From Sphaerisporangium album (GTDB lineage: Bacteria > Actinomycetota > Actinomycetes > Streptosporangiales > Streptosporangiaceae), in NCBI RefSeq assembly GCF_003323745.1, contig NZ_QOIL01000021.1, positions 62,001 through 126,000 on the forward strand: DNA of 64,000 nucleotides, in the 5' to 3' direction. Shown piece after piece: positions 49,344 to 58,717 of this stretch. Below the pieces are notes generated by a model. That model was not told the origin of the DNA. It did not search any database and saw only the letters and a program-made list of their open reading frames with translations. The stretch's first letter is position 1; every line of letters begins with the position of its first letter. Position numbers and translations under genes: made by a program.

Positions 49344-50594
49344 TCAGGCGAACAGGGCGCGCCCCCAGTAGTCGCCCGCGTCGCGCAGCCCCGGCGGGCA
49401 GGCGAACAGCGCGCTGGAGACATGCTTGATGTACTCGTTCAGCAGGTCCTTACGCGCCAGTTCCATCTGGATGGGGACGAACTGCTTACGGGGGTCGCGC
49501 TGGTAGGCGATGAAGAACAGCCCGGCGTCCAGCCGCCCGAGCCCGTCGGAGCCGTCCACGTAGTTGTAGCCGCGCCGCAGCAGGTGGGCGCCGCCGTGCG
49601 TGGACGGGTGCGCGAGGCGGACGTGGGCGTCCATGGCGATGGCGGGCTCGCCGTCCGCGCCCTTGGCGTTGAAGTCGATCGGGTCGAACTCCCGGGATCT
49701 GCCGAGCGGCGCGCCCTCGCCCTTGTCCCTGCCGAAGATCTGCTGCTGCTCGGACAGCGGCGCACGGTCCCAGGTCTCGATGTTCATGCGGATCTTGCGG
49801 GTGACCATGTAGCTGCCGCCGGTCATCCACGCCGGCCCGTCCCCGGGGGCGACCCAGAGCTGCTGCCCCAGCATGGCGGCGTCCTCCAGCTTGAGGTTGT
49901 TGGTACCGTCCTTGAAGCCCATCAGGTTGCGCGGGGTCGCCTGGGCCCGCGAGGTGGACGACGTCCGGCCGAAGCCGAGCTGCGACCAGCGGACCGACAC
50001 CTTGCCGAAGCCGATCCTCGCGAGGTTGCGGATCGCGTGGACGGCGACCTGCGGGTCGTGGGCGCACGCCTGGACGCAGATGTCGCCGCCCGAGATCTCC
50101 GGCAGGAGCGCGTCGCCGGGGAATTTCGGCAGGTCGGCGAGGGCGGCGGGCTTCTTGGCCGCGAGCCCGAACCGGTCGTCGAACAGGGACGGCCCGAAGC
50201 CGATGGTGATCGTCAGCCCGGAGGCGGGCAGTCCGAGCGCCTCGCCGGTGTCGTCCGGCGGGGCCTCGGGGACGCCGCCGACCGCGCCGAACGTGCCCGC
50301 GTCCTTGCCCTGGGTCATGCGGGCGGCGGCCGCCGTCCACTCCTGGAGCAGGTCGACGAGCTCGTCGCGCTTCTTGGTGACCACGTCGAAGCTGACGAAG
50401 TGCAGGCGGTCCTGCGCGGGGGTGACGATGCCCGCCTGGTGCTCGCCGTAGAAGGCGACCGGGTCGGACGTCGACGCGGCGGCGGCGGGCGGCGCGCCCT
50501 CCAGGAGGGAGCGCGAGGCCAGGACGCCCGTGCCCGCGGCGGCGACCCCCGCGGCTCCCAGCCCGAACAGCGTGCGCCGGTTGATCTGCTTCAT
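49344..50594 (-). CDS. efeB: Dye-decolourising-type haem peroxidase EfeB (deferrochelatase)
   Basis: This is a 416-residue Tat-exported DyP peroxidase. The twin-arginine signal is MKQINRRTLFGLGAAGVAAA. The haem distal motif is GFKDGTNN (GxxDG Asp). The proximal histidine lies in AHPSTHGGAHLLRRG and the arginine region is MVTRKIRM. In E. coli, EfeB draws iron from haem or oxidises Fe(II) for EfeUO. The start is ATG 50594 after GAGGAGACGAG. It is third in the efeU-efeO-efeB operon, 91 bases after efeO. Confidence 0.95.
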   Translation of the reverse strand: MKQINRRTLFGLGAAGVAAAGTGVLASRSLLEGAPPAAAASTSDPVAFYGEHQAGIVTPAQDRLHFVSFDVVTKKRDELVDLLQEWTAAAARMTQGKDAGTFGAVGGVPEAPPDDTGEALGLPASGLTITIGFGPSLFDDRFGLAAKKPAALADLPKFPGDALLPEISGGDICVQACAHDPQVAVHAIRNLARIGFGKVSVRWSQLGFGRTSSTSRAQATPRNLMGFKDGTNNLKLEDAAMLGQQLWVAPGDGPAWMTGGSYMVTRKIRMNIETWDRAPLSEQQQIFGRDKGEGAPLGRSREFDPIDFNAKGADGEPAIAMDAHVRLAHPSTHGGAHLLRRGYNYVDGSDGLGRLDAGLFFIAYQRDPRKQFVPIQMELARKDLLNEYIKHVSSALFACPPGLRDAGDYWGRALFA

Positions 50595-50685
50595 CTCGTC
50601 TCCTCGCGGCCCGGCCCGGACGTCCGTCGGCACGCCGGCCGGGACGTCGCCCGGCACGCGTGCCCGTCCAGGTGCGTCCGCACGC

Positions 50686-51828
50686 TCACTTGGCGATCAC
50701 GGCGGCGACCTTGCTGATCGGCTCGGCCAGCGCGTTGATCGAGTCGGACAGCTCCTTCAGGTCGGCCTTGGACAGCTCGGTGTGGAGCTTCCAGCCGTCG
50801 CCGGAGCGGTGCTTGCCCAGCGTGTCCACGGCGGCGGCGAACTTCTCGTCCAGGCTCTTGACCAGGGCGGGGTCGCGCTCGGTGAGGACGGGACGCAGCG
50901 CGGCGATGGCGCCCTTGGAGCCTTCGAGGTTGGCCGCGAAGTCCCACAGGTCGGTGTGCGAGTAGCGGTCCTCCTCGCCGGTGATCTTCACGGTGGCGAC
51001 CTCGTCGAGCAGGCCCTTGGCGCCGGTCGCGAGCTTCAGCGGGGACAGCGGCTCGCTGTTGGCCCGATCGACGATCTTCTTCACGTCCTCCATCAGCTTG
51101 TCGGCGATGGGGCCGTCCTTGCTGATGTCCTTGGTCACCCACAGGTCCTTCTCGATCCTGTGGAAGCCGGTCCACTCGGCGCCGGGCTCGATCGCGTCCT
51201 CGCGGGCGTCGATCGCGGGGTCGAGGTCGCCGAAGCTCTCGGCGACGGGCTCGATGCGCTCCCAGTACGTCCGCGCGACGGGGTAGAGGGCCTTGGCCTT
51301 GTCGGCGTCGCCCGCCTTGACGGCGTCGACGAACTCCTGGGTCTTGACCAGCAGCGTGTCGGTCTGGCTCTTGACGTAGCGCCCGTAGTCCTTGGCGGCC
51401 TGGGCGAGCTGGGCGTCGTCGGAGAGGGCCACGGCCGTGCCGCTCACCTTCAGCGGGTTGCGGATGCCCTTGCCGATCATGCCCGGCTTGCAGGCGGTCT
51501 CGTACGCGCCGGCGGGCAGCTCGACGATGACCTCGCGGGTGAGGCCGGGGACGATGTTCTCGACCTCGCCCATCACGCGGTCGCCGGCCGCGTACACGTA
51601 GAACTCGGTGACCTTGCTGCCGCCGTTGGTCACCTGGAAGGTCGAGGTGCCGGCGGGCAGGGAGGCCGTGGAGACCTTGCACTCGGTGTCCGAGGCGGCG
51701 ACGGTGATCTTCCCGGGCTTGCCGGCCGTCCGCGCGGACGTGTCGCCGCCGTCGCTCGTCGTCGACGAGCATGCGGTCAGCCCGGCGAGGGCCAGCGCGC
51801 CGGCGGTGAGGGCAGTGGCGGTACGCAT
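50686..51828 (-). CDS. efeO: Iron-uptake lipoprotein EfeO (cupredoxin plus M75 peptidase-like domain)
   Basis: This is a protein of about 380 residues. The lipobox LAGLTAC directs lipidation. The N-terminal 100 residues are cupredoxin-like (ITVAASDTECKVSTASLPAG, CKPGM). The C-terminal domain has the HxxE metal motif in EWTGFHRIEKDLW and DAREDAIEPG. ATG 51828 with GGAG upstream is better than ATG 51843. It delivers iron to EfeU. It sits between efeU and efeB, all on the minus strand behind a DtxR-type box. Confidence 0.95.
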   Translation of the reverse strand: MRTATALTAGALALAGLTACSSTTSDGGDTSARTAGKPGKITVAASDTECKVSTASLPAGTSTFQVTNGGSKVTEFYVYAAGDRVMGEVENIVPGLTREVIVELPAGAYETACKPGMIGKGIRNPLKVSGTAVALSDDAQLAQAAKDYGRYVKSQTDTLLVKTQEFVDAVKAGDADKAKALYPVARTYWERIEPVAESFGDLDPAIDAREDAIEPGAEWTGFHRIEKDLWVTKDISKDGPIADKLMEDVKKIVDRANSEPLSPLKLATGAKGLLDEVATVKITGEEDRYSHTDLWDFAANLEGSKGAIAALRPVLTERDPALVKSLDEKFAAAVDTLGKHRSGDGWKLHTELSKADLKELSDSINALAEPISKVAAVIAK

Positions 51829-51876
51829 GGTGCTCCAGTTCACGAAGGTCGAAAGGTGTAGAGGAAGAAGGCGGGG

Positions 51877-52728
51877 TCAGGAGGCGGCGGACGCCGGGGT
51901 GGCGGACGGCGTGCGCGAGGCGCCCGGCCCCTTGCGCGCCGGCACGAGGAACAGCACCAGCACCGGCACGAGGTACGCGACCCAGGCGATCGTCTCGATG
52001 GTGGTGGGCTGCGGCGTGAAGTTGAAGACGCCGTTGAGCAGGGTGGTGTACCAGGCGTCGGGCGGCAGCGCGCCGGTCAGGTCGAACGCCGGTGCCGTGA
52101 GCACCTGCACCACGCCGCCCTCGACCAGGTCGTGCACGCCGTACTTGAAGATGCCGGCGGCGACGATGATCAGCAGCAGGCCCGTCCAGGTGAAGAACTT
52201 GCCGAGGTTGATGCGCAGCGCGCTCTTGTACAGCCCCCAGCCGAGCGCGATCGCGGTGGCGATGCCGAGCGTGAAGCCGATGAGGGGGGAGGAGGTGGCG
52301 CCGGCGCCCTGGGCGGCGGCGAAGAACAGCAACGCGGTCTCCAGGCCCTCGCGGGCGACGGCGAGGAAGGCCATCACGACCACGGCGGCGGCGCCGAGGC
52401 CGAGCGCCTCGCTCAGCTTGGCGCGCAGGTCGCCGGAGAGCTTGCGTGCGGCGGTGCGCATCCAGAAGATCATGAAGGTGACGAAGACCGTGGCGGCGAT
52501 GGACGCCACGGCGTCGAACAGCTCCTGCTGCCGGGAGTCGAGGTGGGCGGCGGTGAACGTCAGCAGCGCGCCGAACCCGACCGAGAGGGCCACGGCGGCC
52601 GACACCCCGCCCCAGACGTACGGGAGCCTGTCACGCCGGTCGCTCTTCACCAGGAAGGCCACAAGGATGGACACGACAAGGGTCGCCTCAAGGCCCTCCC
52701 GGAGGCCGATGAGATAACTGGCGAACAT
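51877..52728 (-). CDS. efeU: Ferrous-iron permease EfeU (FTR1 family)
   Basis: This is a 283-residue, seven-helix iron permease. Two REGLE iron-transfer motifs are present: GLREGLEATL at residues 9-18 and VAREGLETALLF near residue 126. It is the first gene of efeUOB. An IdeR/DtxR-like box starts 19 bases upstream of the ATG, so it should be repressed under iron-replete conditions. Confidence 0.96.
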   Translation of the reverse strand: MFASYLIGLREGLEATLVVSILVAFLVKSDRRDRLPYVWGGVSAAVALSVGFGALLTFTAAHLDSRQQELFDAVASIAATVFVTFMIFWMRTAARKLSGDLRAKLSEALGLGAAAVVVMAFLAVAREGLETALLFFAAAQGAGATSSPLIGFTLGIATAIALGWGLYKSALRINLGKFFTWTGLLLIIVAAGIFKYGVHDLVEGGVVQVLTAPAFDLTGALPPDAWYTTLLNGVFNFTPQPTTIETIAWVAYLVPVLVLFLVPARKGPGASRTPSATPASAAS

Positions 52729-52746
52729 TGTGGGTCTCCCTGATGG

Positions 52747-52766
52747 TTGCTTAGCCTTGCCTAAAT
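52747..52766 (-). promoter_or_regulatory. DtxR/IdeR-type iron box upstream of efeUOB
   Basis: On the minus strand TTTAGGCAAGGCTAAGCAA matches the TTAGGTTAGSCTAACCTAA consensus at most positions of the left half and core. A second partial box (CTAAGGTAAAGC) is further upstream. Location before an iron-uptake operon supports the call. The remaining gap to 53087 holds no gene. Confidence 0.7.
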
Positions 52767-53087
52767 TAGGACAGCTTTACCTTAGCGTTGGCAAGCGGGT
52801 GGCCTACAGCGGCCTCCCGTATCGCGGGGCCGAGATCGTCCGAGGTAAGGCTTGTGTGGCGTCCGCGCCACATCGGTTCCAGGCTCGTTCCCCGATCGCG
52901 TCCGCGCCACCCCGGCGGCCCTGGGCCTGGCCAGGCGTCGCAACTTGGAGGAATCAGACCTTTCACTGCATGTCGCCTGCGGCGGGAGCCGGGAAGGTAA
53001 TACCCTCGGGACTGGAGCGGGCAGGCGCGGTATCGTCCCTGCCATCGATCCAGCCCAGCCCAGCGAACACCTGGATACGCTGACATC

Positions 53088-55148
53088 ATGACCACCTCAG
53101 GCCGGTCCGCTACGCGCCGTAAACCCCCTCACGTGCTGGCGAACGCACCGTTCCGCCGGCTCTGGACGGCCATGGCGGTCTGCAGCCTGGGCGACTGGCT
53201 GAACATCATCGCGATCACCGCGTTCGCGGCCTATCTGACCCAGGGCTCGGGGTTCCAGGCACAGAGCCTCGCCATCGGCGGCGTCTTCCTCGTCAAGATG
53301 CTTCCCGCCATCCTCCTCGGCCCGTTGGCGGGCGCGTTCGCCGACAGGTTCGACCGCCGCCTGACGATGTTCACCTCCGACCTGCTGCGCTTCGCGCTCG
53401 TCCTGTCGATCCCGCTGGTCGGCAGCTACCAGTGGATCATCGTCGCGACGCTGCTCGTCGAGTGCGTGAACCTGTTCTGGGTCCCCGCCAAGGACGCCAC
53501 CGTCCCGAACCTCGTACCCAAGGAGCGGCTGGAGGAGGCCAACCAGCTCAACCTGCTGGTGACCTACGGCTCCGCGCCGGTCGCCGCCGCGCTGTTCGCG
53601 GTGCTGTCGGTGGTCATCGAGGTCCTCGGCCAGGCCGTGCCCACCTTCACCTGGCACCCGGCCCACCTCGCGCTGGTCCTCAACGCGGTCGCCTACCTCG
53701 TCTCCGCGTTCCTGATCTTCACGCTGAGGAGCATCCCCAAGGAGCACACCACCAAGGTCTCCTCGCCCTCGGTGCTCCGGCAGATCATCGACGGCTGGCG
53801 GTTCGTCGGCGCCAACCGCATGGTGCGCGGCCTGGTCATCGGCATGCTCGGGGCGTTCGCGGCGGGCGGCGCGGTCGTCGGCGTCGCGAAGGTGTACGTC
53901 GAGGCGCTCGGCGGGGGCGACGCCGCGTACGGCACCGTCTTCGCGGCCGTCTTCGTCGGCATGGCGCTCGGCATCTTCTTCGGGCCCCGGCTGCTGCGCG
54001 AGCTGTCGCGGCGGCGCCTGTTCGGGCTGGCCATCGTCACCGCGGGCATCGTCCTGGCGGCCACCGCGCTCATCCACAACCTGGTGATCGTGGTCATGCT
54101 CGTCGTCGTGCTCGGCGCCTGCGCGGGCATCGCCTGGATCATCGGGTACACACTGATCGGCCTGGAGGTCGAGGACGCGATCCGCGGGCGCACGTTCTCG
54201 TTCCTGCAGTCCATGGCCCGGGTCACGCTCCTGCTCGTGGTCGCCGTCGCGCCCGCGCTGTCCGGCCTGTTCGGCAAGCACGCGATCTCGATCGGCGCCG
54301 GGCTCGTCTACCGCTTCGACGGTCCCAGCCTGGTCATGCTGATCGGCGCCGTCGTGGCGATCGTCGTCGGCGTGCTCGCCCTGCGGCACATGGACGACCG
54401 GCGCGAGGTGCCCATCGGCTCCGACCTGATGGCCGCGCTCAAGGGCGAGCGGTACGTCCCCGACAGCGGCGAGCCGGCGCGCGGAATGTTCATCGCCTTC
54501 GAGGGCGGCGAGGGGTCGGGCAAGACCACACAGTCCCGGCTCATCGCCATCTGGCTGCGCGACCAGGGCTTCGACGTCGTCCAGACCCGCGAGCCCGGGT
54601 CCACGAAGGTCGGCATGCGCCTGCGGGCGATCCTGCTGGACTCCGCCCACCACGGCTTGTCGGCGCGCTCCGAGGCGCTGCTGTACGCGGCCGACCGGGC
54701 CGAGCACGTCGAGAAGGTCATCCGCCCGGCCCTCCAGCGGGGCGCGATGGTCATCTCCGACCGGTACGTCGACTCCTCCCTCGCCTACCAGGGCGCAGGG
54801 CGCGAGCTGGAGCCGCAGGACGTCGCCAAGGTCAACTCCTGGGCCACCGGCGGCCTGACGCCCGACCTCACCGTGCTGATCGACGTGCCGCCGTCGACCG
54901 GGCTGGCCCGGCTGGCCTCGCCCGCCGACCGCATCGAGGCCGAGCCGATGGAGTTCCACGAGCGGGTGCGCCGCGAGTTCCGGGCACTCGCCGCCGCCGA
55001 TCCCGACCGCTACCTGGTCGTGGACGGCCTCCAGTCGCAGGAGGAGATCTCCCGGGCGGTCCAGGACCGCGTCCGCGAGATCCTTCCCGACCCCGTCCCG
55101 CAGGAGACCGAGGCCATCACCGGCACGATGCCCGCCATCCGCGACTAA
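53088..55148 (+). CDS. tmk: Fusion of an MFS transporter with thymidylate kinase
   Basis: This is a 686-residue protein. Residues 20 to about 450 form a 12-helix MFS carrier (FRRLWTAMAVCSLGDWLNII, GPLAGAFADRFDRRLTMFTS). Residues 466 to 686 are a complete dTMP kinase: P-loop FEGGEGSGKTTQ (about 471-480), TREPGSTKVG, DRYVDSSLAYQGAGRE and a short LID ASPADRIE. The kinase makes dTDP from dTMP and is essential. The transporter half tethers it to the membrane, and its substrate is unknown. Similar fusions occur in other actinomycetes. holB follows nine bases after the stop. Confidence 0.94.
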   Translation: MTTSGRSATRRKPPHVLANAPFRRLWTAMAVCSLGDWLNIIAITAFAAYLTQGSGFQAQSLAIGGVFLVKMLPAILLGPLAGAFADRFDRRLTMFTSDLLRFALVLSIPLVGSYQWIIVATLLVECVNLFWVPAKDATVPNLVPKERLEEANQLNLLVTYGSAPVAAALFAVLSVVIEVLGQAVPTFTWHPAHLALVLNAVAYLVSAFLIFTLRSIPKEHTTKVSSPSVLRQIIDGWRFVGANRMVRGLVIGMLGAFAAGGAVVGVAKVYVEALGGGDAAYGTVFAAVFVGMALGIFFGPRLLRELSRRRLFGLAIVTAGIVLAATALIHNLVIVVMLVVVLGACAGIAWIIGYTLIGLEVEDAIRGRTFSFLQSMARVTLLLVVAVAPALSGLFGKHAISIGAGLVYRFDGPSLVMLIGAVVAIVVGVLALRHMDDRREVPIGSDLMAALKGERYVPDSGEPARGMFIAFEGGEGSGKTTQSRLIAIWLRDQGFDVVQTREPGSTKVGMRLRAILLDSAHHGLSARSEALLYAADRAEHVEKVIRPALQRGAMVISDRYVDSSLAYQGAGRELEPQDVAKVNSWATGGLTPDLTVLIDVPPSTGLARLASPADRIEAEPMEFHERVRREFRALAAADPDRYLVVDGLQSQEEISRAVQDRVREILPDPVPQETEAITGTMPAIRD

Positions 55149-55157
55149 CCTGGCCGC

Positions 55158-56339
55158 GTGACAGTCTTCGACGACCTGGTGGGCCAGGAGCAGGCGGCGG
55201 CGGTGCTGCAGCGCGCCGCGGCGGCCGCCGCCGAGGCCCTCGCGGGCGGACGCGGGGCCGGCATGACCCACGCGTGGCTGTTCACCGGCCCGCCCGGGTC
55301 CGGCCGCTCGGAGGCCGCGCAGGCGTTCGCGGCGGCGCTGCTGTGCCCCGACCTCGGGTGCGGGCACTGCGACATGTGCCACCAGGTGAGCGTCGGCTCC
55401 CACCCCGACGTCGAGACCGTACGCCCGCAGGGCCTCTCGTACAGCGTCAAGCAGACCCGTGAGCTGGTGCTCAGGGCGTCGGGGGCGCCCACGCTCGGCC
55501 GCTGGCGCGTCATCCTGTTCGAGGACGCCGACCGCGCGACGGAGGCCGCCGCCAACGCCCTGCTCAAGGCCATCGAGGAGCCGCCGCCGCGCACGGTGTG
55601 GCTGCTGTGCTCGCCCGCGCCGGACGACATGGTGATCACCATCCGGTCCCGGTGCCGGGTCGTGACGCTGCGCACCCCCTCGACGGAGGCCATCGCGCAC
55701 GTGCTTTCCACGCGCGACGACGTGCCGTTCGAGACGGCCGAGTTCGCCGCCCGCGCCACGCGCGGCCACATCGGCCGTGCCCGCCGCCTCGCCCTGGACG
55801 AGGAGACGCGGCGGCGCCGTGACGCCGTCCTGGCGCTGCCCCGCACGCTGACCGGCCTCGGCCAGTGCGTCGAGGCGGCCGAGCGGCTGGTCAAGACGTC
55901 CTCGGAGGACGCCGAGGAGGCCACCGCCCACCTGAACGAGGCCGAGACCACCGAGCTGCGCAAGATCTACGGCGAGGGGTCGACGGGCAAGGGCCTCAAC
56001 AAGGGGCTGGTGCGCGGCGGCGCGGGGGCGATCAAGGACCTGGAGGACCGGCAGAAGTCCAGGGCCACGCGCATCAAGCGCGACTCCCTCGACGTGGCCC
56101 TGCTCGACCTGGTCGCCTTCTACCGCGACGTGCTCGCCGTTCAGTTCGGGGCCGCGGTCGAGCTGTCCGCCGAGGACCGCTCGGCCGATCTTGAGGCGCT
56201 GGCGTCGTCGAGCTCTCCCGAGGACACGCTGCGGCGCATCGACGCGATCATGCTGTGCCGCGAGCGACTGGCGGCCAACGTCAACCCGCAGATCGCCGTC
56301 GAGGCGCTGACGCTGTCGTTGTGGCGGCCCCGGTTGTGA
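55158..56339 (+). CDS. holB: DNA polymerase III clamp-loader subunit delta'
   Basis: This is a 393-residue AAA+ protein. Its P-loop is GPPGSGRSE, with Arg replacing the catalytic Lys, so it should not hydrolyse ATP, as is usual for delta'. The zinc module is CPDLGCGHCDMCHQV, and sensor regions EDADRATEAAANALLKAIEE and IRSRCRVVTL are present. A charged insert (EAETTELRKIYGEGSTGKGL) before the C-terminal domain is typical of actinobacteria. The start is GTG 55158. It is translated together with the tmk fusion. Confidence 0.95.
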   Translation: MTVFDDLVGQEQAAAVLQRAAAAAAEALAGGRGAGMTHAWLFTGPPGSGRSEAAQAFAAALLCPDLGCGHCDMCHQVSVGSHPDVETVRPQGLSYSVKQTRELVLRASGAPTLGRWRVILFEDADRATEAAANALLKAIEEPPPRTVWLLCSPAPDDMVITIRSRCRVVTLRTPSTEAIAHVLSTRDDVPFETAEFAARATRGHIGRARRLALDEETRRRRDAVLALPRTLTGLGQCVEAAERLVKTSSEDAEEATAHLNEAETTELRKIYGEGSTGKGLNKGLVRGGAGAIKDLEDRQKSRATRIKRDSLDVALLDLVAFYRDVLAVQFGAAVELSAEDRSADLEALASSSSPEDTLRRIDAIMLCRERLAANVNPQIAVEALTLSLWRPRL

Positions 56340-56372
56340 GCGGCCCGGCTCCGGGCGCCCGGCCTCGCTTGT

Positions 56373-56396
56373 CCTGATATTTCCGCGAATATCAGG
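56373..56396. promoter_or_regulatory. Inverted repeat before the sigma-factor gene
   Basis: CCTGATATT (56373-56381) and AATATCAGG (56388-56396) are exact complements around six bases, 40 bases before the sigma-factor start and 33 after holB. It may be an operator or a short terminator. Confidence 0.45.
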
Positions 56397-56435
56397 TGCC
56401 GAGCAACCTGAGGAGGGCTGCCGCGTCTCTTGGAC

Positions 56436-56966
56436 ATGCAGGCTTCCGATATATCGGAGCGCACCTCCGAGCCGCGTGACGCCGAGGAAACGATCACGGC
56501 GCTGTACGCGGGCCACGCGCTCGGGCTGACCAGGCTCGCGCTCGTGCTGGTCGGCGACCGCGAGAGCGCCGAGGACGTGGTTCAGGAGGCGTTCCTGGGC
56601 CTCCACCGCCGCTTCGGCGCGCTGCGCGATCCGGCGAACGCGCTGGTGTACCTCCGCAGCGCCGTCCTCAACAACGCGCGCACCGTACTCAGGCGGCGCC
56701 GGCTGCCGTCCTGGTTCGCCGGCGCCTACGAACCGCCCGTCTGGTCCGCGGAGGCCGCCGCGCTGCTCGGCGCCGAGCGCCGCGCCGTCATGGAGGCGCT
56801 CCACCAACTGCCCCGCCGCCGGCGCGAGGTGCTCGTCCTCCGCTACTACGCCGAGCTCTCCGAAGAGGAGACCGCCCAGGTCATGGGCGTCAGCCGCGGC
56901 ACCGTCAAATCCACCACCGCCCGAGCCCTGGACGCGCTCGGCCGCCTCCTGGGGGAGCACCCGTGA
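56436..56966 (+). CDS. ECF RNA polymerase sigma factor (SigE-like group)
   Basis: This is a 176-residue sigma-70-family factor with region 2 (LALVLVGDRESAEDVVQEAF, LGLHRRFGALRDPANALVYL) and region 4 (LPRRRREVLVLRYYAELSEE, VMGVSRGTVKSTTARALDAL), but no regions 1 or 3. ATG 56436 is preferred to TTG 56430. The stop overlaps the next GTG, so it is co-translated with a membrane protein that probably restrains it. Confidence 0.93.
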   Translation: MQASDISERTSEPRDAEETITALYAGHALGLTRLALVLVGDRESAEDVVQEAFLGLHRRFGALRDPANALVYLRSAVLNNARTVLRRRRLPSWFAGAYEPPVWSAEAAALLGAERRAVMEALHQLPRRRREVLVLRYYAELSEEETAQVMGVSRGTVKSTTARALDALGRLLGEHP

Positions 56967-58717
56967 ACGACGACATCATCAGAAGGCTGCGCGACGCCGC
57001 GACGGCCGTGGGGGACACCGTCGGGGACGTCCCCGGGCTGAGGCTCTCGGCAGCCGTCGAACGTCCCGAGCCGCGTCGGAGTAAGTCCTGGCTCGTCCCC
57101 GTCGTGGCGGCGGCGTCCGTGATCGCGGCCATCACCGCGGGGGCGGTGGCCGTACGCGCGGGCACGGGCTCCCAGGTCGCCGCCGCCGGGCCCGTAGCGG
57201 CGCCGAAGTTCTTCCTCGTCGCCTCGACCGGCTCGCTCAGCGTGCGCGGCATGGACGGCGAGCAGATCGCGAGCGTCCCGGCGCCCTCGAAGGACGAGAC
57301 CTTCTGGGCCGCGCAGGCGGCCGCGGACAACCGGCGGTTCTACGTCTCCACGACCGGGCCGGACTGCCAGGGGCACTTCTACCGGCTCACCGTGGACGAG
57401 TCCGGCGCCGCCCAGGCGTTCGACCGGCTGCCGATCACACCGCCCGAGGGGACGGCCGCGTACTCCCTGGCGGTCAGCGGGGACGGCTCGAAGCTCGCGT
57501 ACGCCGCGGAGCCGTGCCGGGCCGGGGCTCGGACCAGCAGCCTGAGCGTGGCGGACACCGCGTCCGGCGAGACGCGTACGTGGAAGGCGAGCGAGGGCAA
57601 GATCATCGGAAACGTCGCGATGAGCGGCGACGGACGGTACGTCGCCTACCAGTACCCGATCCTGGCACGCGTCTACCGGATTAACACCGCCGAGGGGGGC
57701 GCGCGGTTCCAGCTGGAGGATCCGGGCAAGGCGCCTGGCCCGGGCGCGTCGGCCGACGGCATCGTGGTCGTCCCCGCGCCGGGTGACGTCACCGCGGTGC
57801 CCGCAGTGCCGGCCGTCCCCCCGGACGGCGCCACCATCGCTCCCGCGCCGCCGTCCGGCGGTACCATCGCTCCCGCGCCGCCGTCGGGTGATGGCACCGC
57901 CGTGCCCGCTCCTCCGCCGGGCGCGATCACCCTTGAGCCCGCCATCCCGCCGAGCGGCACGCCCAAGCCCGGCACCCCGGGGTACGGGACAGGTGAGCGG
58001 CCGAACTCGGACACGGCCACCCCGCCGCCCCTGGTACGGACGACCCGCGGGGTGCCCTCGTCCCCGGGCGTCCCCCGGTCCGCCAGCGAGCCCTCGTCCC
58101 CGGGCGTCCCCGGGTCCGCGAGCGAGCCCTCGTCGGGTCCCGAGGTCGTCCCGGCGGACCCGGCCGTCCCCACCACGCCGGCCACCGCCGTCCCTCTCGT
58201 GTCGGCCACGGCCGTCCCCGTCGACCCGCGTGTCGTCGACAGGGGTCCCGGGGCGGGCAAGCCGTCGACCGTTCCCATGGGCCGGGTCGAGATGGCACCC
58301 GACTCGCCCGACGTCTACGTGATCGACACGACCGTCGCCGGTGAGGACCTCGGTACGAGCCGGAAGATCACCCTCGGGGCCGAGGCGGTCGGAGGAAAGG
58401 GTGGCCTGCAGGGGTACCGCCTCAACGCGGACGGCTCGCGGATCATCGCCTCGCTCGGCCGGATCGTCCACACGGTCAAGGGGGCCAAGGGGGAGGTGGA
58501 GCCCTCGACCGCCGCGATCGTCCGGTTCGACGCCTCGGACGGGCGGCTTGTGGACACGATCTACAAGGACGAGAAGGGCGCAATGCGCCTCCTCGCCGCG
58601 GACGGCGCCGCCGAGCGCTTCATCGTCCGGCGCGGCGACGAGATCGCGGCCGTCACCGCCACCGGCTACGAAGTGCTGACCCCGGACGTCCACAGCTTCC
58701 CCTCGGTGACCTGGTGA
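56963..58717 (+). CDS. Membrane-anchored beta-propeller protein with proline-rich insertion, probable sigma-factor partner
   Basis: This is a 584-residue protein. A cytoplasmic stretch of about 45 residues (DIIRRLRDAATAVGDTVGDV) precedes one membrane helix (SWLVPVVAAASVIAAITAGA). Outside is a TolB/WD-like propeller (AYSLAVSGDGSKLAYAAEPC, GNVAMSGDGRYVAYQYP, YRLNADGSRIIASL). Residues of about 255 to 440 interrupt it with Pro/Ser/Thr-rich repeats (PSSPGVP[RG]SASE twice; TIAPAPPSGG twice). No zinc anti-sigma motif is seen. Overlap with the sigma gene suggests a sensing or anti-sigma role, which is inference. Confidence 0.75.
   Translation: MNDDIIRRLRDAATAVGDTVGDVPGLRLSAAVERPEPRRSKSWLVPVVAAASVIAAITAGAVAVRAGTGSQVAAAGPVAAPKFFLVASTGSLSVRGMDGEQIASVPAPSKDETFWAAQAAADNRRFYVSTTGPDCQGHFYRLTVDESGAAQAFDRLPITPPEGTAAYSLAVSGDGSKLAYAAEPCRAGARTSSLSVADTASGETRTWKASEGKIIGNVAMSGDGRYVAYQYPILARVYRINTAEGGARFQLEDPGKAPGPGASADGIVVVPAPGDVTAVPAVPAVPPDGATIAPAPPSGGTIAPAPPSGDGTAVPAPPPGAITLEPAIPPSGTPKPGTPGYGTGERPNSDTATPPPLVRTTRGVPSSPGVPRSASEPSSPGVPGSASEPSSGPEVVPADPAVPTTPATAVPLVSATAVPVDPRVVDRGPGAGKPSTVPMGRVEMAPDSPDVYVIDTTVAGEDLGTSRKITLGAEAVGGKGGLQGYRLNADGSRIIASLGRIVHTVKGAKGEVEPSTAAIVRFDASDGRLVDTIYKDEKGAMRLLAADGAAERFIVRRGDEIAAVTATGYEVLTPDVHSFPSVTW

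Noticed and set aside
53097-56960. Open frame of 1287 codons on the minus strand
   Set aside because: Antisense to the tmk fusion, holB and the sigma factor, all with clear catalytic motifs; the minus frame has none.
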